Positions 8,860 to 18,280 are shown, counted from the first letter of the stretch. The stretch is DNA of 64,000 nucleotides from JAXMDC01 sp046349035 (GCA_046349035.1 JAXMDC010000002.1:558001-622000); one strand, 5' to 3'. The notes: generated from the sequence alone by a model not told the origin. Program-made: numbers and translations.

Positions 8860-11187
8860 CTAGGCGCGGCCCGACTGGAGACTGGCCTTCACCCGAGCCG
8901 GATTGAACGGCACGCGTCGCATGCGCACCCCCGTCGCATCGAAGATCGCATTGGCGATCGCCGCCGATACCGGTCGCGAGGTCGGCTCGCCCGCGCCGTA
9001 GGGCGGGAGGTCCGGGCGGTTGACGAGGACGATGTCGATCGTCTCCGGCGCCAGCGAGATGTCGAGGATCGGGTAGGTCTCCCAGTCGACGCTGGTCACC
9101 GTCTTCTCGTCGAAAGCCACCTCCTCGTGGATCGAGCGGCTCGATCCCATGACGATGTTGCCCTCGATGGTCCGCCGCAGCCAGAGCGGGTTGACGACGA
9201 TGCCTTGGTCGGTGGCGACGGTGAACTTGCGCGGCCACACGCGGCCGGTGGCAACATCGACATCGACCTCAGCCACCATGGCGGTAATCGAGTTGCCGCG
9301 CTTGGCGTAGGCAAAGCCGCGCCCGGTGACGGTGCCGGTCGTCGCCGGCTTGGCCGGCCCGGCTACCCGCGGCTGCCAGCCGTATTTTTCCGCCGCCGCC
9401 TTGATCACCGCGATGTCGCGCTCCGCCTTGATGTGCGCCAGGCGGAAGGCGACCGAGTCCGCGCCGAGGCTATGCGCCACCTCGTCGATGAAGCACTCGT
9501 AGCCGAAGTGGATCTGCGGCCCGAGCGGATCGCGCATATGCGCGGTGCGCAGCGGCGAGGCTTTGGCGAGCAGCGGCGCCACCGTCTGCCAATACTGCAC
9601 CTTCACCGGGAACTGGTACGACTCGTCCGGATTGCCGAAGCGGTGCACAGTTGCGTTCGGCCAGCCGGTGAGCATTCCGGCATAGGTGTCGCTCGGATTG
9701 CTCTCGTTCGACATCATGTCGCCCGCCGAGAACCCCTTGGAGCGATAGAGGAAGGCGACGACGTTGCCTTTGTCGTCGATGCCGGCCTTGCCGTAGTGCA
9801 CCGAGGCCGGCGCCTTCGGGTTCCAGGCGTGGCCCTCGAAGCGCATGCCCTGCATCCGCACCGGCCGGCCGAGCGCCTTAGACATCAGCGCCGCGTCCAT
9901 AGCCGCGTCGCCGGCGTCGTTGCGCCCGTACGAGCCCGGTCCCTGCACCCAGATGCCGTGCACGTTCTCGACCGGGAGACCGGTGATGCGCGCCACGCCC
10001 TCGGCGGCGTAATGCGGCTTCTGCGAGCCGGTCCACACCGTCGCATGCGTGCCGCGATAGTCGACCACGGCGCAGGCCGAGCCCATCGAGGCGTGCGACT
10101 GGAAGGGGAACTCGTATTCCGCCTCGATCGTCCGCGTCGCCTTGGCGAAGGCGGCTTCGGCCGCCGCGGTGTCCGGCTTAACGTCCGGCGGCGCCTGTCC
10201 GCCGGCGCTTTCCCGCGACGGCGGCGCCTTGCGGATGTAGTCGTAGATGGTCTCCATCTTGGGGAAGGGGGGCTTGGCGTCCGACCAGGTGACCTTCAGC
10301 GCCTGCGACGCCTTGATCGCGTCCCACTCGCGCTCGGCGGCAACCCCCAGCCAATCGCCGACCCGCACCACCCGCGCGCCGGGGATGCCCTTGATCGAGC
10401 TCTCGTCGACCGCCACCGGCACCGCCCCCGCCACCGGCGGGCGTACAACGCGGCCGTGCACCATCCCCGGCACCTTGATGTCGACGACATACTCGTGCGT
10501 GCCGAACACGATGTCCGGCAGGTCCGGCCTCGGGAACGACTTGCCGACGACCTTGTACTCGCTCGCCGGCTTCGGTTTGGCGACGCCGGTGGCGTTGAGG
10601 CCGTTGCCGACCTGGCCGTTCCACTCGAGCTTCACGTCGAAGAACTTGCCGCCGATCAGCTCGCCATAGGTTGCCTTCTTGGTCGGGTCGCTCGCTGCTT
10701 GCACCACGCCATCGACGACGCGGAGCTGGTCGGCGGGTAGCTTCAGCTTTTCGGCGGCGAGCCCGACGAGGACGCGCCGTGCTTCGGCGGCGGCGTTGCG
10801 GAGCGGCCGCCCGCCCTGCTCGATGCCGGTCGAACCCGAGGCGCCGCCCTGGTTCAGCGTCAGGGCGGTATCGCCCATGATCACCTTGACCTGGTCGTAG
10901 CGCACGTCGAGTTCGTCGGCGACGATCTGGGCGATGCCGACATCGGTGGCCTGGCCCATATCCATCTTGCCGAAGAACGCGGTGACGATGCCGGACTTAT
11001 CGATGGCGATGTAGCTGTCGAGCTGGCCGGGCGAGGGGAGGCGGATATAGGGGCCGGGCGCGGCCGCCGCGGCGGTCGCCAGTTCGGCGAGGCCGGCCGG
11101 CGCGGCGAAGGAGACGACGAGAGCGCCGCCGCTTTTCAGGAAGGCGCGGCGGTCGAGGCCGCCGGTGCGCACTTGGTGCTTGATCAT
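8860..11187 (-). CDS. Tat-exported molybdopterin-binding subunit, xanthine dehydrogenase family (IorB-like)
   Basis: 775 residues. The N-terminus carries a twin-arginine signal (DRRAFLKSGGALVVSF) followed by an Ala-rich stretch, so the folded enzyme is probably exported to the periplasm. The body matches the large subunit of isoquinoline 1-oxidoreductase/aldehyde oxidase type enzymes: MGQATDVGIAQIVADELDV early, GASGSTGIEQGG in the molybdopterin cytosine dinucleotide region, and the active-site Glu in PYGAGEPTSRP near the C-terminus. It would hydroxylate an aldehyde or N-heterocycle with water as oxygen source and pass electrons to the 2Fe-2S subunit encoded 10 bp upstream. The glycine-rich segment that is often GGGFGRR in relatives reads GPGSYGRND here. 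Substrate cannot be told from sequence. Confidence 0.92.
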   Translation of the reverse strand: MIKHQVRTGGLDRRAFLKSGGALVVSFAAPAGLAELATAAAAAPGPYIRLPSPGQLDSYIAIDKSGIVTAFFGKMDMGQATDVGIAQIVADELDVRYDQVKVIMGDTALTLNQGGASGSTGIEQGGRPLRNAAAEARRVLVGLAAEKLKLPADQLRVVDGVVQAASDPTKKATYGELIGGKFFDVKLEWNGQVGNGLNATGVAKPKPASEYKVVGKSFPRPDLPDIVFGTHEYVVDIKVPGMVHGRVVRPPVAGAVPVAVDESSIKGIPGARVVRVGDWLGVAAEREWDAIKASQALKVTWSDAKPPFPKMETIYDYIRKAPPSRESAGGQAPPDVKPDTAAAEAAFAKATRTIEAEYEFPFQSHASMGSACAVVDYRGTHATVWTGSQKPHYAAEGVARITGLPVENVHGIWVQGPGSYGRNDAGDAAMDAALMSKALGRPVRMQGMRFEGHAWNPKAPASVHYGKAGIDDKGNVVAFLYRSKGFSAGDMMSNESNPSDTYAGMLTGWPNATVHRFGNPDESYQFPVKVQYWQTVAPLLAKASPLRTAHMRDPLGPQIHFGYECFIDEVAHSLGADSVAFRLAHIKAERDIAVIKAAAEKYGWQPRVAGPAKPATTGTVTGRGFAYAKRGNSITAMVAEVDVDVATGRVWPRKFTVATDQGIVVNPLWLRRTIEGNIVMGSSRSIHEEVAFDEKTVTSVDWETYPILDISLAPETIDIVLVNRPDLPPYGAGEPTSRPVSAAIANAIFDATGVRMRRVPFNPARVKASLQSGRA

Positions 11188-11197
11188 GGCGGCCTCC

Positions 11198-11665
11198 CTA
11201 TGCCTTCATCGCATCGGCGGCGCGGCGGACCGCGCGGGCGACGGCGGTGTGCGAGCCGCAGCGGCACTTTAATTGGCTGAGCTCGTCCTTGATCTGCTTG
11301 TCGGTGACCTTGGGGTTCTGCTCCAGCATCGCCACCGAGTACATCATCCAGCCGTTGACGCAGTAGCCGCAGAACGACACCTGCTCGTCGATGAAGGCCT
11401 TCTGCACCGGGTGCGGCTTCTCCGGCGTGCCGAGGCCGGCAATCGTGCGGATCTTGCCGCCGGCGGCGACCGAGGTCGGCGTGGTGCAGGCGCGGATCGG
11501 CACGCCGTCGAGGATGACGGTGCAGGCACCGCATTGCGCCAAGCCGCAGCCGAAGCGAGGGTTGTTCAGGCCGAGATTGTCGCGCAGCGCATAGAGCAGC
11601 GGCATTTCGGGATCGACATCGACGCTCTGCGTCTTGCCGTCCACGGTGAGTGTCAGCACAGCCAT
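11198..11665 (-). CDS. (2Fe-2S)-binding subunit of molybdenum hydroxylase (IorA-like)
   Basis: 155 residues, ATG with GGGAGG upstream. Two iron-sulfur clusters are laid out as in xanthine dehydrogenase small subunits: a plant-type ferredoxin cluster with Cys40, 45, 48 and 60 (CGLAQCGACTV) and a C-terminal helical cluster with Cys99, 102, 134 and 136 (CGYC...KCRCG). It passes electrons from the molybdenum site to an external acceptor. There is no signal peptide; export piggybacked on the Tat signal of the partner subunit encoded 10 bp downstream is the usual model. No FAD subunit is present, as expected for the IorAB type, so a cytochrome is the likely acceptor. Confidence 0.93.
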   Translation of the reverse strand: MAVLTLTVDGKTQSVDVDPEMPLLYALRDNLGLNNPRFGCGLAQCGACTVILDGVPIRACTTPTSVAAGGKIRTIAGLGTPEKPHPVQKAFIDEQVSFCGYCVNGWMMYSVAMLEQNPKVTDKQIKDELSQLKCRCGSHTAVARAVRRAADAMKA

Positions 11666-11739
11666 GAGTTTCCTCCCGAGCGACCCGACTTGAGGTCGGC
11701 CGATGCTATGCCAACGCAGGGGAGGGGGTCTACGGCCGG

Positions 11740-12414
11740 CTACCCGACCAGCGGGTAGATGCCGATCACAGGGCCGTGCAGAGCCAGCGTCGCGGCATAG
11801 GCGGCAAGGCCGACGGCCACCGGCTGCCAGCCGATTTCGCCGAGATCGATGCCGCCCTGGCCGCGTACCTGCGCGGTGAACGGTACGGCGGGCGAGCGCC
11901 GCGCGAAGGTCTTCCACGCACTCTCGCCCATGTCCGCGCGTTTGCGGCGGTCCATCGACACCATGCCGCCGACCGACATTGCCGCGAGGCTGCCGAACAG
12001 GATCTGCGAGGCAAGGTCGCCATTGCCGACCATATGGACCACCGCCCACAGCGTCACCGCCACCAGCATCGGGTGGCGGGTGATGCGGTGGACGCCTTTG
12101 ACCGGCGGGACCCCGCCGCCCTCCGGGATTGCTCCGTGACGGGCCATCGCGCCGGCGGCGAAAAGAACGAACAGCGGCGCCATCGCCGCCACCATGATCG
12201 GCCGCCACCAGCCGAGCATCCCCCAGATGAACACGTAGGCAGCGCTCTTGTAGGCGATGATCAGCCAGACCAACGTCGCCAGCGAGGCGGCGGAATAGGC
12301 GGCCATGTAGCCGGCCTTCCCCAGCGCTTCGACCAGCACCGCGCGAAGACGCGAGCCCGGCACCGCGAGGTGTACGACTAGGAAAACCAGCGCGGCGACA
12401 GCAAGGAGAAACAA
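11740..12414 (-). CDS. NnrU family membrane protein
   Basis: 224 residues with a TTG start (GGAG nine bases upstream); no ATG suits the hydrophobic N-terminus. Six or so membrane segments and the conserved HRITRHPML motif of the NnrU family are present, with the usual R/K-rich loop MDRRKRADMGESAWKTF after the fifth helix. NnrU proteins are linked to denitrification in some bacteria, and relatives with the RHP motif include isoprenylcysteine methyltransferase-like proteins; biochemical function is unsettled. It lies 75 bp upstream of the 2Fe-2S subunit gene on the same strand and may be co-transcribed. Confidence 0.85.
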   Translation of the reverse strand: MFLLAVAALVFLVVHLAVPGSRLRAVLVEALGKAGYMAAYSAASLATLVWLIIAYKSAAYVFIWGMLGWWRPIMVAAMAPLFVLFAAGAMARHGAIPEGGGVPPVKGVHRITRHPMLVAVTLWAVVHMVGNGDLASQILFGSLAAMSVGGMVSMDRRKRADMGESAWKTFARRSPAVPFTAQVRGQGGIDLGEIGWQPVAVGLAAYAATLALHGPVIGIYPLVG

Positions 12415-12563
12415 CGGGCGCGCTCCGGAGTCAGGCTAGAGTCTGGGGGACCGCGCGTCCGTCTTAACCGCCTGCGAGCATCTTCTCCAGTCGCACTTGC
12501 CGGCCAAGGCGATGCGGCGCCAAGCCCCATGGCATTGCGCCCCGCATCGGGCACCTTCCGCGG

Positions 12564-13067
12564 ATGCGTGTCGCGCTCACCGCTGCCCTGGCCCTGTTGG
12601 CCGCTCCCGCCGTCGCTCTCGGCCCTTCTTATGTGACGACCCTTGAAGAAGCACCGGAGCGAGTCTCGCTCGGCTTCTACGCCACCACCTGCCCGGAAGC
12701 GGTACGCGCCGAATGCGGCTTCGTCGGGTTCGCCTGCACGGCGGAAAGCGTTGTGGCGAGCGTCGAGGGTCTGGCGAGCGCCGAGCTAGGCGACTGGTTG
12801 CGGCGCGGCCTGACGGCCATGCTCCGCTCGGATGCCGACACGGTCGACCTCACCGGGACCGCCATGAGCCTCACCGACGCCAACGGCTGGCAGGTCCGCT
12901 TCCCGTTCGACGACGGGCTCGACTGGCTGGCCAAAGCCGCTCCGCGCGGCGATTTCGAGGTGGATGAATTCCACGGCACCACCGCCGTGACCCTCGGCCC
13001 GTCCGACCGCGCCCGTTTTGTGGCTTTCCTTGCCGCTTGCGCCCGCCTTCGCGGCGGGCCGCGCTGA
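12564..13067 (+). CDS. Exported protein of unknown function
   Basis: 167 residues. A clear signal peptide (MRVALTAALALLAAPAVA|LGPS) is followed by a mature domain of about 148 residues containing four cysteines (TTCPEAVRAECGFVGFAC and a C-terminal one), likely disulfide-bonded in the periplasm. I recognise no family. It stands alone on the plus strand, convergent with the amidotransferase gene. Confidence 0.72.
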   Translation: MRVALTAALALLAAPAVALGPSYVTTLEEAPERVSLGFYATTCPEAVRAECGFVGFACTAESVVASVEGLASAELGDWLRRGLTAMLRSDADTVDLTGTAMSLTDANGWQVRFPFDDGLDWLAKAAPRGDFEVDEFHGTTAVTLGPSDRARFVAFLAACARLRGGPR

Positions 13068-13088
13068 GCCTCGGTCGAGCAAGCCAGG

Positions 13089-13796
13089 TTAGCCGGCGGC
13101 GTTCATCCCGGTCGGCAGCCAGCGCCAGAGACAATCCTCGCCGCGTTGGCGGAGCCCCTCGGCCGCCGCCGCGTAGTCGCGCCGCAACTGCGGCACGTCG
13201 ATCCCGGCGGCGCCGAGTTCGCCGGTGTGCCCGATCAGCCAGCGCTCGAAGCCCGGGCCGCCCGCCTCCGGGTGGAACTGAAAGGCGACAGCGCTCTCGC
13301 CATAGGCAAAGGCCTGGTTGGCGCAGGCTTCGGTCGAGGCAAGAAGCGACGCTCCGGCCGGCAGGTCGAAAGTGTCGCCGTGCCAGTGCAGCACCGGCCC
13401 CTCGCCGATCGCCGAGAGGCACGACTCCTCGCCGGCGGCGGTGAGGGAGATCGGCGCGAGGCCGATCTCCTTGATGCCGCTCGGATAGACGCGTGCCCCG
13501 AGCGCTCGCGCCATCAGCTGGGCCCCGAGGCAAATGCCGATGGTCGGGCGCTTGGCGGCAAGGCGCTGCTCGATGAGGCGGAGTTCGTCGGTGAGGAATG
13601 GATAGCGCTCCTCCTCATAGGCGCCGATCGGTCCGCCGAGCACGATCAGAAGATCGCCGGTCGTCGGCAGCAGCCGCTCGATCGGATCGACGCCGGCCTC
13701 GAGGTAGCGAACCTGGAAGCCGGCATCGCGCAGCACGCCCTCAAAACAGCCGAGGTCCTCGAACGCGAGGTGGCGGATGGCGAGGGCGATCGGCAT
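13089..13796 (-). CDS. Class I glutamine amidotransferase domain protein (GuaA-like)
   Basis: 235 residues. The triad of class I glutamine amidotransferases is complete: nucleophile Cys89 in GICLGAQLM and the FQFHPE pair His175/Glu177. The oxyanion segment VLGGPIGAYEE is also typical. No synthetase domain is attached, so it is either a free-standing amidotransferase or one of the gamma-glutamyl hydrolase-like stand-alone members often annotated GMP synthase-like. It starts only two bases after the stop codon of the MuiA gene, which implies translational coupling. Confidence 0.88.
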   Translation of the reverse strand: MPIALAIRHLAFEDLGCFEGVLRDAGFQVRYLEAGVDPIERLLPTTGDLLIVLGGPIGAYEEERYPFLTDELRLIEQRLAAKRPTIGICLGAQLMARALGARVYPSGIKEIGLAPISLTAAGEESCLSAIGEGPVLHWHGDTFDLPAGASLLASTEACANQAFAYGESAVAFQFHPEAGGPGFERWLIGHTGELGAAGIDVPQLRRDYAAAAEGLRQRGEDCLWRWLPTGMNAAG

Positions 13797-13798
13797 GC

Positions 13799-15484
13799 CT
13801 ACGGCACCGTCTGGATCACGATCGCCCGATCGGCCGGCCAGCGCATGCGGTAGGCGAGCGTCAGCGCCTTGGTCTCGCCCGGCTGCAGGTCGAACGTCCA
13901 GCCCATCACGCCGCGCCGGTCGTTGACGATCTTCTCGGTCGGCGGTGTCGTTGCCGGCAGCTGATCGATGACGATGGCGCTGTTCTCCGAGATCGGAATC
14001 TGGTCGACGACGCTGACCTTGATCGCGAACGGGTGGAGGTTCTTGATCGTCGTCCTGAACTCGCGCTGCTCGGTCTTGGTCGAGCCGAAGATGGTCGGTT
14101 CGTTCTCCTTCCGCCGCACCGGCACGCGCGTGACCTTTACGCGATCGTCGGCGCCGAAGCCGAGATCGGTGGTGTCGCCGGTCGCGGTGAAGGCGATCCG
14201 CCCGGTTCCAACGAAGCCGCCGTCGCGAAGGATGTTGACCGTGCCGGCAAGCAGCGGCGCCTCCTCCTCGTTCTTGATCCGCGCCTGCAGATAGGCCGTA
14301 TCGTCGAGGGCAGGCGAGGCGCGCACTAACAGTTCCGGCGTCAGCCGGCTGGTGGCGATGCGGAACGACTTCCGCGACCCGTCGGCGGGGATGTCGACGC
14401 GGCCGGGAATGTCGAACGCCGCCTGGAAGGAGTTGGCGTCGAGGGTCGCCTGCTGCTCCTGCGCCACCTGGAGTTCATCGACCCGCCCCGCCTCGGCGCG
14501 GAAGTTGTCGGCGCGCGCCGCCGGAGCCGCGGCCACCGGCGGGGGCGGAGCGGCGGTCGACTTGGCCAGACCGATAGCCGGCAGTTCGGGGAAGGCGAGT
14601 CGCTGCGTCAGAACCTCCGGCGCCTGCGTGCTGCGTCGCGCCCGCACCGTCGAGACCGAGAGGGCTACGCCGCTCCAGTCCTCGCCGGTTCTCTGCGTGA
14701 CATCGGCGCGCCGCACCAGTTCCAGGCTGGCTCGCCCGCCGGCGGCGTTGGTGTCGAGCCGGGCGTCGTAGACCGGGGCCCAGCCGGCGCCGGCGACGCG
14801 ATAGCTGAGCGAGAAGCGGCCCTCTTGCGCCGCCTCGGAATCGATTTCGACCGTCACGTCGCGCGACGCTGTCGTCTGCGGCGCCGGACGCTGGCGCAGC
14901 CGATCGAGGTCGCGGATCTGCGTATCGAGGTCGCGCGCCTTGGCCCGGGCGAGCCGGAGCTCGTCGCCGACTTTGGCGAGCCCCTGGCCGACGGCATCCC
15001 ACGCCGTGCTCCACTGGGCAATGTCCAGCGGACGCGCGTTCGGGTCGCGGGCGAGCTTATCCGGGCCGGCCTGCGAATAGGCAACGATCATCGCCTTCTT
15101 GGCTTCGAGCGCGTCGATCTCCGCCTGAACCGCTTCGCGATCGGCGCGGAGCTTGGCGAGTTGCGCGTCGATGGCGCTATCCGGCGGTGGCGCCGCCGCA
15201 GGCACAACGCGGGATTCGACCGACCCTAAAGACAGGCGCCGCGTCCCGGCCCCTTCGACGCGCAGCGACGCCGGATCGATGGCGGTGGGCAACCCCTTGA
15301 ACACCAGCGTGCTGATGCCGGACGGCAGGTTGACGGTGGCAAGCCGCGTGACGCCCGCCGCGTCGGGATAGACGATCACCGCGTCGATCTTGGACTTCGC
15401 CTCGACGTCGGCCGCCATGGCCGGGCCGAACCCGACGAACAAAAGGGGCAGCGTCGCCAGGATCGGCAGAATGGGGCTTCGCAT
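13799..15484 (-). CDS. MuiA family protein (DUF4140/DUF4139)
   Basis: 561 residues. The ATG at 15484 has AGGAG six bases upstream and opens a signal peptide (MRSPILPILATLPLLFVGF..AMA|ADVEA); the open frame extends further upstream without support. The N-terminal domain (about 30-130) contains DAVIVYPDAAGVTRLATVNLP, typical of DUF4140, followed by a coiled coil (about 150-230) and a beta-rich DUF4139 domain (PVYDARLDTN, GWTFDLQPGETKALTLAYRMRWP). MuiA was named a mucoidy inhibitor; its biochemistry is unknown. It is expected to be periplasmic or secreted. The amidotransferase follows after two bases. Confidence 0.88.
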   Translation of the reverse strand: MRSPILPILATLPLLFVGFGPAMAADVEAKSKIDAVIVYPDAAGVTRLATVNLPSGISTLVFKGLPTAIDPASLRVEGAGTRRLSLGSVESRVVPAAAPPPDSAIDAQLAKLRADREAVQAEIDALEAKKAMIVAYSQAGPDKLARDPNARPLDIAQWSTAWDAVGQGLAKVGDELRLARAKARDLDTQIRDLDRLRQRPAPQTTASRDVTVEIDSEAAQEGRFSLSYRVAGAGWAPVYDARLDTNAAGGRASLELVRRADVTQRTGEDWSGVALSVSTVRARRSTQAPEVLTQRLAFPELPAIGLAKSTAAPPPPVAAAPAARADNFRAEAGRVDELQVAQEQQATLDANSFQAAFDIPGRVDIPADGSRKSFRIATSRLTPELLVRASPALDDTAYLQARIKNEEEAPLLAGTVNILRDGGFVGTGRIAFTATGDTTDLGFGADDRVKVTRVPVRRKENEPTIFGSTKTEQREFRTTIKNLHPFAIKVSVVDQIPISENSAIVIDQLPATTPPTEKIVNDRRGVMGWTFDLQPGETKALTLAYRMRWPADRAIVIQTVP

Positions 15485-15695
15485 CGAAATCTCCTGAAAA
15501 GACAACAAGAATCGTCCCCTCGGGCGCGAACCTACCGCAGATTGGGGTGTTTTGGCGGCCGGGTCGGCGTGGCGGCTTGTAACGGACTCCTTGGAGAAGC
15601 TGCCAAGCGCGGCGAACGCGCCCAATCCCGTCGATTGAGCGGGACCTTTGACCCCGCTCAAGGCAACCCGCGCGGTTCTTGGCGCTTATTACATC

Positions 15696-16820
15696 ATGCC
15701 CATCGCGCCGGTTGCACGCTTCCGTCTGAACGGGATCGGCCTCCTCGCTGTGGCGGCCGCTGCCGGTATTCTCTTCGTGCAGATGAGCCCGCTGCCGCTG
15801 TCGAACGGGCGCGCCCAGGCTCCGCCGGTCGCCCCGCGCGCCGCCCTCCTGCCGCAGGAGGAGTCGCAGATCGAGCTCTTCCAGCGCGTCGCGCCCTCGG
15901 TGGTGCAGGTGGTCGGCGTCGTTGCCGGGTCGGGGTTCTTCGATCAGGGCGACCCGCAGGGGGTTCGCTCCGGCACTGGCTTTGTCTGGGACGCCGCCGG
16001 TCACATCGTCACCAATGCCCATGTCATCGCCAACACCCGCTCGGTGGCGGTCCGCGTCGCCTCCGGTGAGACGGTCCAGGCGAGCGTGGTCGGCGCGGCC
16101 GCTGCCTACGATCTCGCGGTGCTCGCCGTAACGCCGAGCGAGGGCGGTGTTCCGCCGGCCATCGCCATCGGCAGTTCCGCCGACCTCAGGGTCGGCCAAT
16201 ACGCCTTCGCCATCGGCAACCCCTTCGGCCTCAGCCGTTCGCTGACGACAGGTGTGGTCAGCGCCCTCAGCCGCCGCCTGCCGACCAGCGGCGGCCGCGA
16301 GGTCGGCAACGCCATCCAGACGGATGCCGCGATCAACCCTGGCAACTCCGGCGGTCCCTTGGTCGATTCCTCCGGCCGCCTCATCGGCGTCACCAGCGCG
16401 ATCTTCTCGCCGTCCGGCGCCAATGCCGGCATCGGCTTCGCCATTCCCGTCGATCTCCTGCGCCAGATCGTACCGCAGCTGATCGCCAACGGCCGCGTGC
16501 CCACCCCGGGGATTGGCATCGTCGCCGCCGACGAATCCGTCGCCGCTCGCCTGGGCATCGACGGCCTCGTCATCGTTCAGGTGGCCCGCGGATCGCCCGC
16601 CGACCGCGCCGGCATTCGCGGCGTCGACAGCCGCACCGGTGCGATCGGCGACGTGATCGTCTCCGCTGGCGGCCGCCGCGTCCGCGGCCTCGCCGATTTC
16701 ACCCAGCAAGTCGAAGCTCTCGGCGTCGGCAAGAGCATCGAGCTGACGCTGCAGCGCGGGCGCTCGACCGTGACCGTTACCGCTGACATTGCCGATGTCG
16801 GCAACTCGCAATTCGACTAG
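15696..16820 (+). CDS. HtrA/DegP-type S1C serine protease with PDZ domain
   Basis: 374 residues from the ATG at 15696; an in-frame TTG 48 bases upstream is an alternative, and neither has a strong ribosome site. An N-terminal signal anchor (about 10-28) puts the protease in the periplasm. The triad is His109 (TNAHV), Asp139 (YDLAVL) and Ser218 (NPGNSGGPL). One PDZ domain follows (about 280-370, RGSPADRAGIRG). With one membrane anchor and one PDZ it resembles DegS more than DegP. It degrades or cuts misfolded envelope proteins. It is divergent from muiA, with about 210 bp between starts, and 17 bp ahead of the DUF3775 gene, so those two may be co-transcribed. Confidence 0.92.
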   Translation: MPIAPVARFRLNGIGLLAVAAAAGILFVQMSPLPLSNGRAQAPPVAPRAALLPQEESQIELFQRVAPSVVQVVGVVAGSGFFDQGDPQGVRSGTGFVWDAAGHIVTNAHVIANTRSVAVRVASGETVQASVVGAAAAYDLAVLAVTPSEGGVPPAIAIGSSADLRVGQYAFAIGNPFGLSRSLTTGVVSALSRRLPTSGGREVGNAIQTDAAINPGNSGGPLVDSSGRLIGVTSAIFSPSGANAGIGFAIPVDLLRQIVPQLIANGRVPTPGIGIVAADESVAARLGIDGLVIVQVARGSPADRAGIRGVDSRTGAIGDVIVSAGGRRVRGLADFTQQVEALGVGKSIELTLQRGRSTVTVTADIADVGNSQFD

Positions 16821-16837
16821 TTATCAGGAGTTCCGCG

Positions 16838-17269
16838 ATGCAACCGGCCATCGATCGCCAAGAACCCCCGGCGCTCGCCATCTCCTCGGAGAAGGTCTGC
16901 TACATCATCGCTCTCGCGCGCGAATTCGACGTCAAAGAGGAAGTGAGCGAGCCGGACCCCGGCTCCAACGCCGTCGACGACGGCATGATCGCGGTGCTTG
17001 AGGACCACGACGACGACCCGGTCGAGGAGGAGCTGACGAGCTTCATCCGCGCCCTCAGCGTGGACGAGCAGGTCGATCTGGTCACGCTGGCCTGGCTCGG
17101 CCGCGGCGACGGCGGCGTGGAGGAGTGGAACGACCTCCGCCAAGAGGCGCGCCGCGCCCACAACGCCCGCACCGCCGCCTACCTTCTCGGCATGCCGCTC
17201 CTCGCCGACTACCTCGCCGGCGGCCTGGAGCAATGCGGCCGCTCCTGCGAGGACTACGAGGTCGGCTAG
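16838..17269 (+). CDS. DUF3775 domain protein
   Basis: 143 residues, ATG with AGGAG eight bases upstream. The sequence matches the DUF3775 pattern: ISSEKVCYIIALAREFDVKE near the start, an acidic middle (LEDHDDDPVEEELTSFI), DEQVDLVTLAWLGRG, and YLLGMPLLADYLAGGLEQCG at the end. Function is unknown; it is cytoplasmic and acidic. Its stop codon lies inside a 41-bp repeat that matches the 3' end of the PQQ dehydrogenase gene 2 kb away, which suggests these two genes once ended against each other. Confidence 0.88.
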   Translation: MQPAIDRQEPPALAISSEKVCYIIALAREFDVKEEVSEPDPGSNAVDDGMIAVLEDHDDDPVEEELTSFIRALSVDEQVDLVTLAWLGRGDGGVEEWNDLRQEARRAHNARTAAYLLGMPLLADYLAGGLEQCGRSCEDYEVG

Positions 17270-17304
17270 CGCATCACGGCAAACGCGATCACGGCCCCGC
17301 CGGG
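17264..17304. repeat. Left copy of 41-bp direct repeat flanking the LysR/AKR pair
   Basis: 40 of 41 bases match 19232-19272, starting GGCTAGCGCATCACGGCAAA; the one mismatch is at position 30 (G here, C in the other copy). It begins at the stop codon of the DUF3775 gene and is a displaced copy of the last codons of the PQQ dehydrogenase gene. Confidence 0.95.
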
Positions 17305-17320
17305 CGCTCATGGGCGGGCG

Positions 17321-18244
17321 CTAGCGCCGGGCGGTCGCTGCGCGCCCCAAGTCGACTGATGGCAACTCGGCCATCATGTAGTCGACGCAGGTCCGCACCG
17401 CCGCCGTGAGCGACCGATGGGCCCGATACAGCAGGTGAACCCCGCTCGCTTCGCCTTCCCAGTCGTGAAGGACGCGAATGAGACGGTTGGCGGCTACGTC
17501 ATCTGCGCAAAGCGACTCCGGGAGAATTGCTAGTCCGATGCCCCTCAGTGCAGCCTGGTAGGCGGACGAGAACTCGCTGACTGCGAGACGGGGAGCAAAA
17601 CGGACGCCTCGTCTGACCCGCCCGCGGGAAAGCGTCCAGGTCGCGTGGCCGTCGGCGGCGCGGGTTGCGATGCAGTCGTGGCGGGCGAGATCGTCGACCG
17701 CGCGTGGCAAGCCGCGCCTGCGCAGATAGTCGGGGCTCGCGAACAGCAGCTTTCGCGTTTGGCTGCGAACCTCGCGTGCAACCAAGTCGTTGGTCTCCTC
17801 GACCTTTTCCGCGACCACCGCAATGTCGAGACCGTTGGCGATGAGGTCGGGCGGGCGGCCGAGCATTTCCAGGTCGATGGACACCGCCGGGTATTTGGCG
17901 AGGTAGCCGTACGCGATTTCCGACACGGCCGAACCGAGGGCGATCGGCGCGGCAATGCGAACGCGACCGCGCGGCTCAGTCGTTAGTTCGCGAACCTCTC
18001 CAGCACCTTGTCCGAGTTCGTCCACCGCTCGTTCGGCATGTCCGAAGAACCGTCGCCCGGCGTCGGTCAGGCGAAGTGTCCTTGTTGTGCGCTCGAGGAG
18101 GCGCATACCCAGCGCTGACTCGAGCCGGGCGACGTGCCGGCTTACTGTCGAGGAGGGGACGCCGCGCTCGCGAGCGGCCGCCGAGAAACTCCGCAGCTGT
18201 ACCACGCGCACCAGGAGCGCCGCGTCGTTTAGGTCGAGGTCCAT
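17321..18244 (-). CDS. LysR-family transcriptional regulator
   Basis: 307 residues from the ATG at 18244; a TTG four codons upstream is possible. The N-terminal winged helix-turn-helix is canonical (residues of about 1-60: FSAAARERGVPSSTVSRHVARLE), and the rest is the two-lobed effector-binding domain (GRVRIAAPIALGS at its start). It most resembles LysR regulators that sit divergently beside the oxidoreductase gene they control. It is divergent from the aldo/keto reductase gene with 76 bp between start codons. Together the two genes form the insert between the 41-bp repeats. Confidence 0.92.
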   Translation of the reverse strand: MDLDLNDAALLVRVVQLRSFSAAARERGVPSSTVSRHVARLESALGMRLLERTTRTLRLTDAGRRFFGHAERAVDELGQGAGEVRELTTEPRGRVRIAAPIALGSAVSEIAYGYLAKYPAVSIDLEMLGRPPDLIANGLDIAVVAEKVEETNDLVAREVRSQTRKLLFASPDYLRRRGLPRAVDDLARHDCIATRAADGHATWTLSRGRVRRGVRFAPRLAVSEFSSAYQAALRGIGLAILPESLCADDVAANRLIRVLHDWEGEASGVHLLYRAHRSLTAAVRTCVDYMMAELPSVDLGRAATARR

Positions 18245-18280
18245 TGTTGCACCCAAGACAAGAATAGCTTCCAGGTGCCG

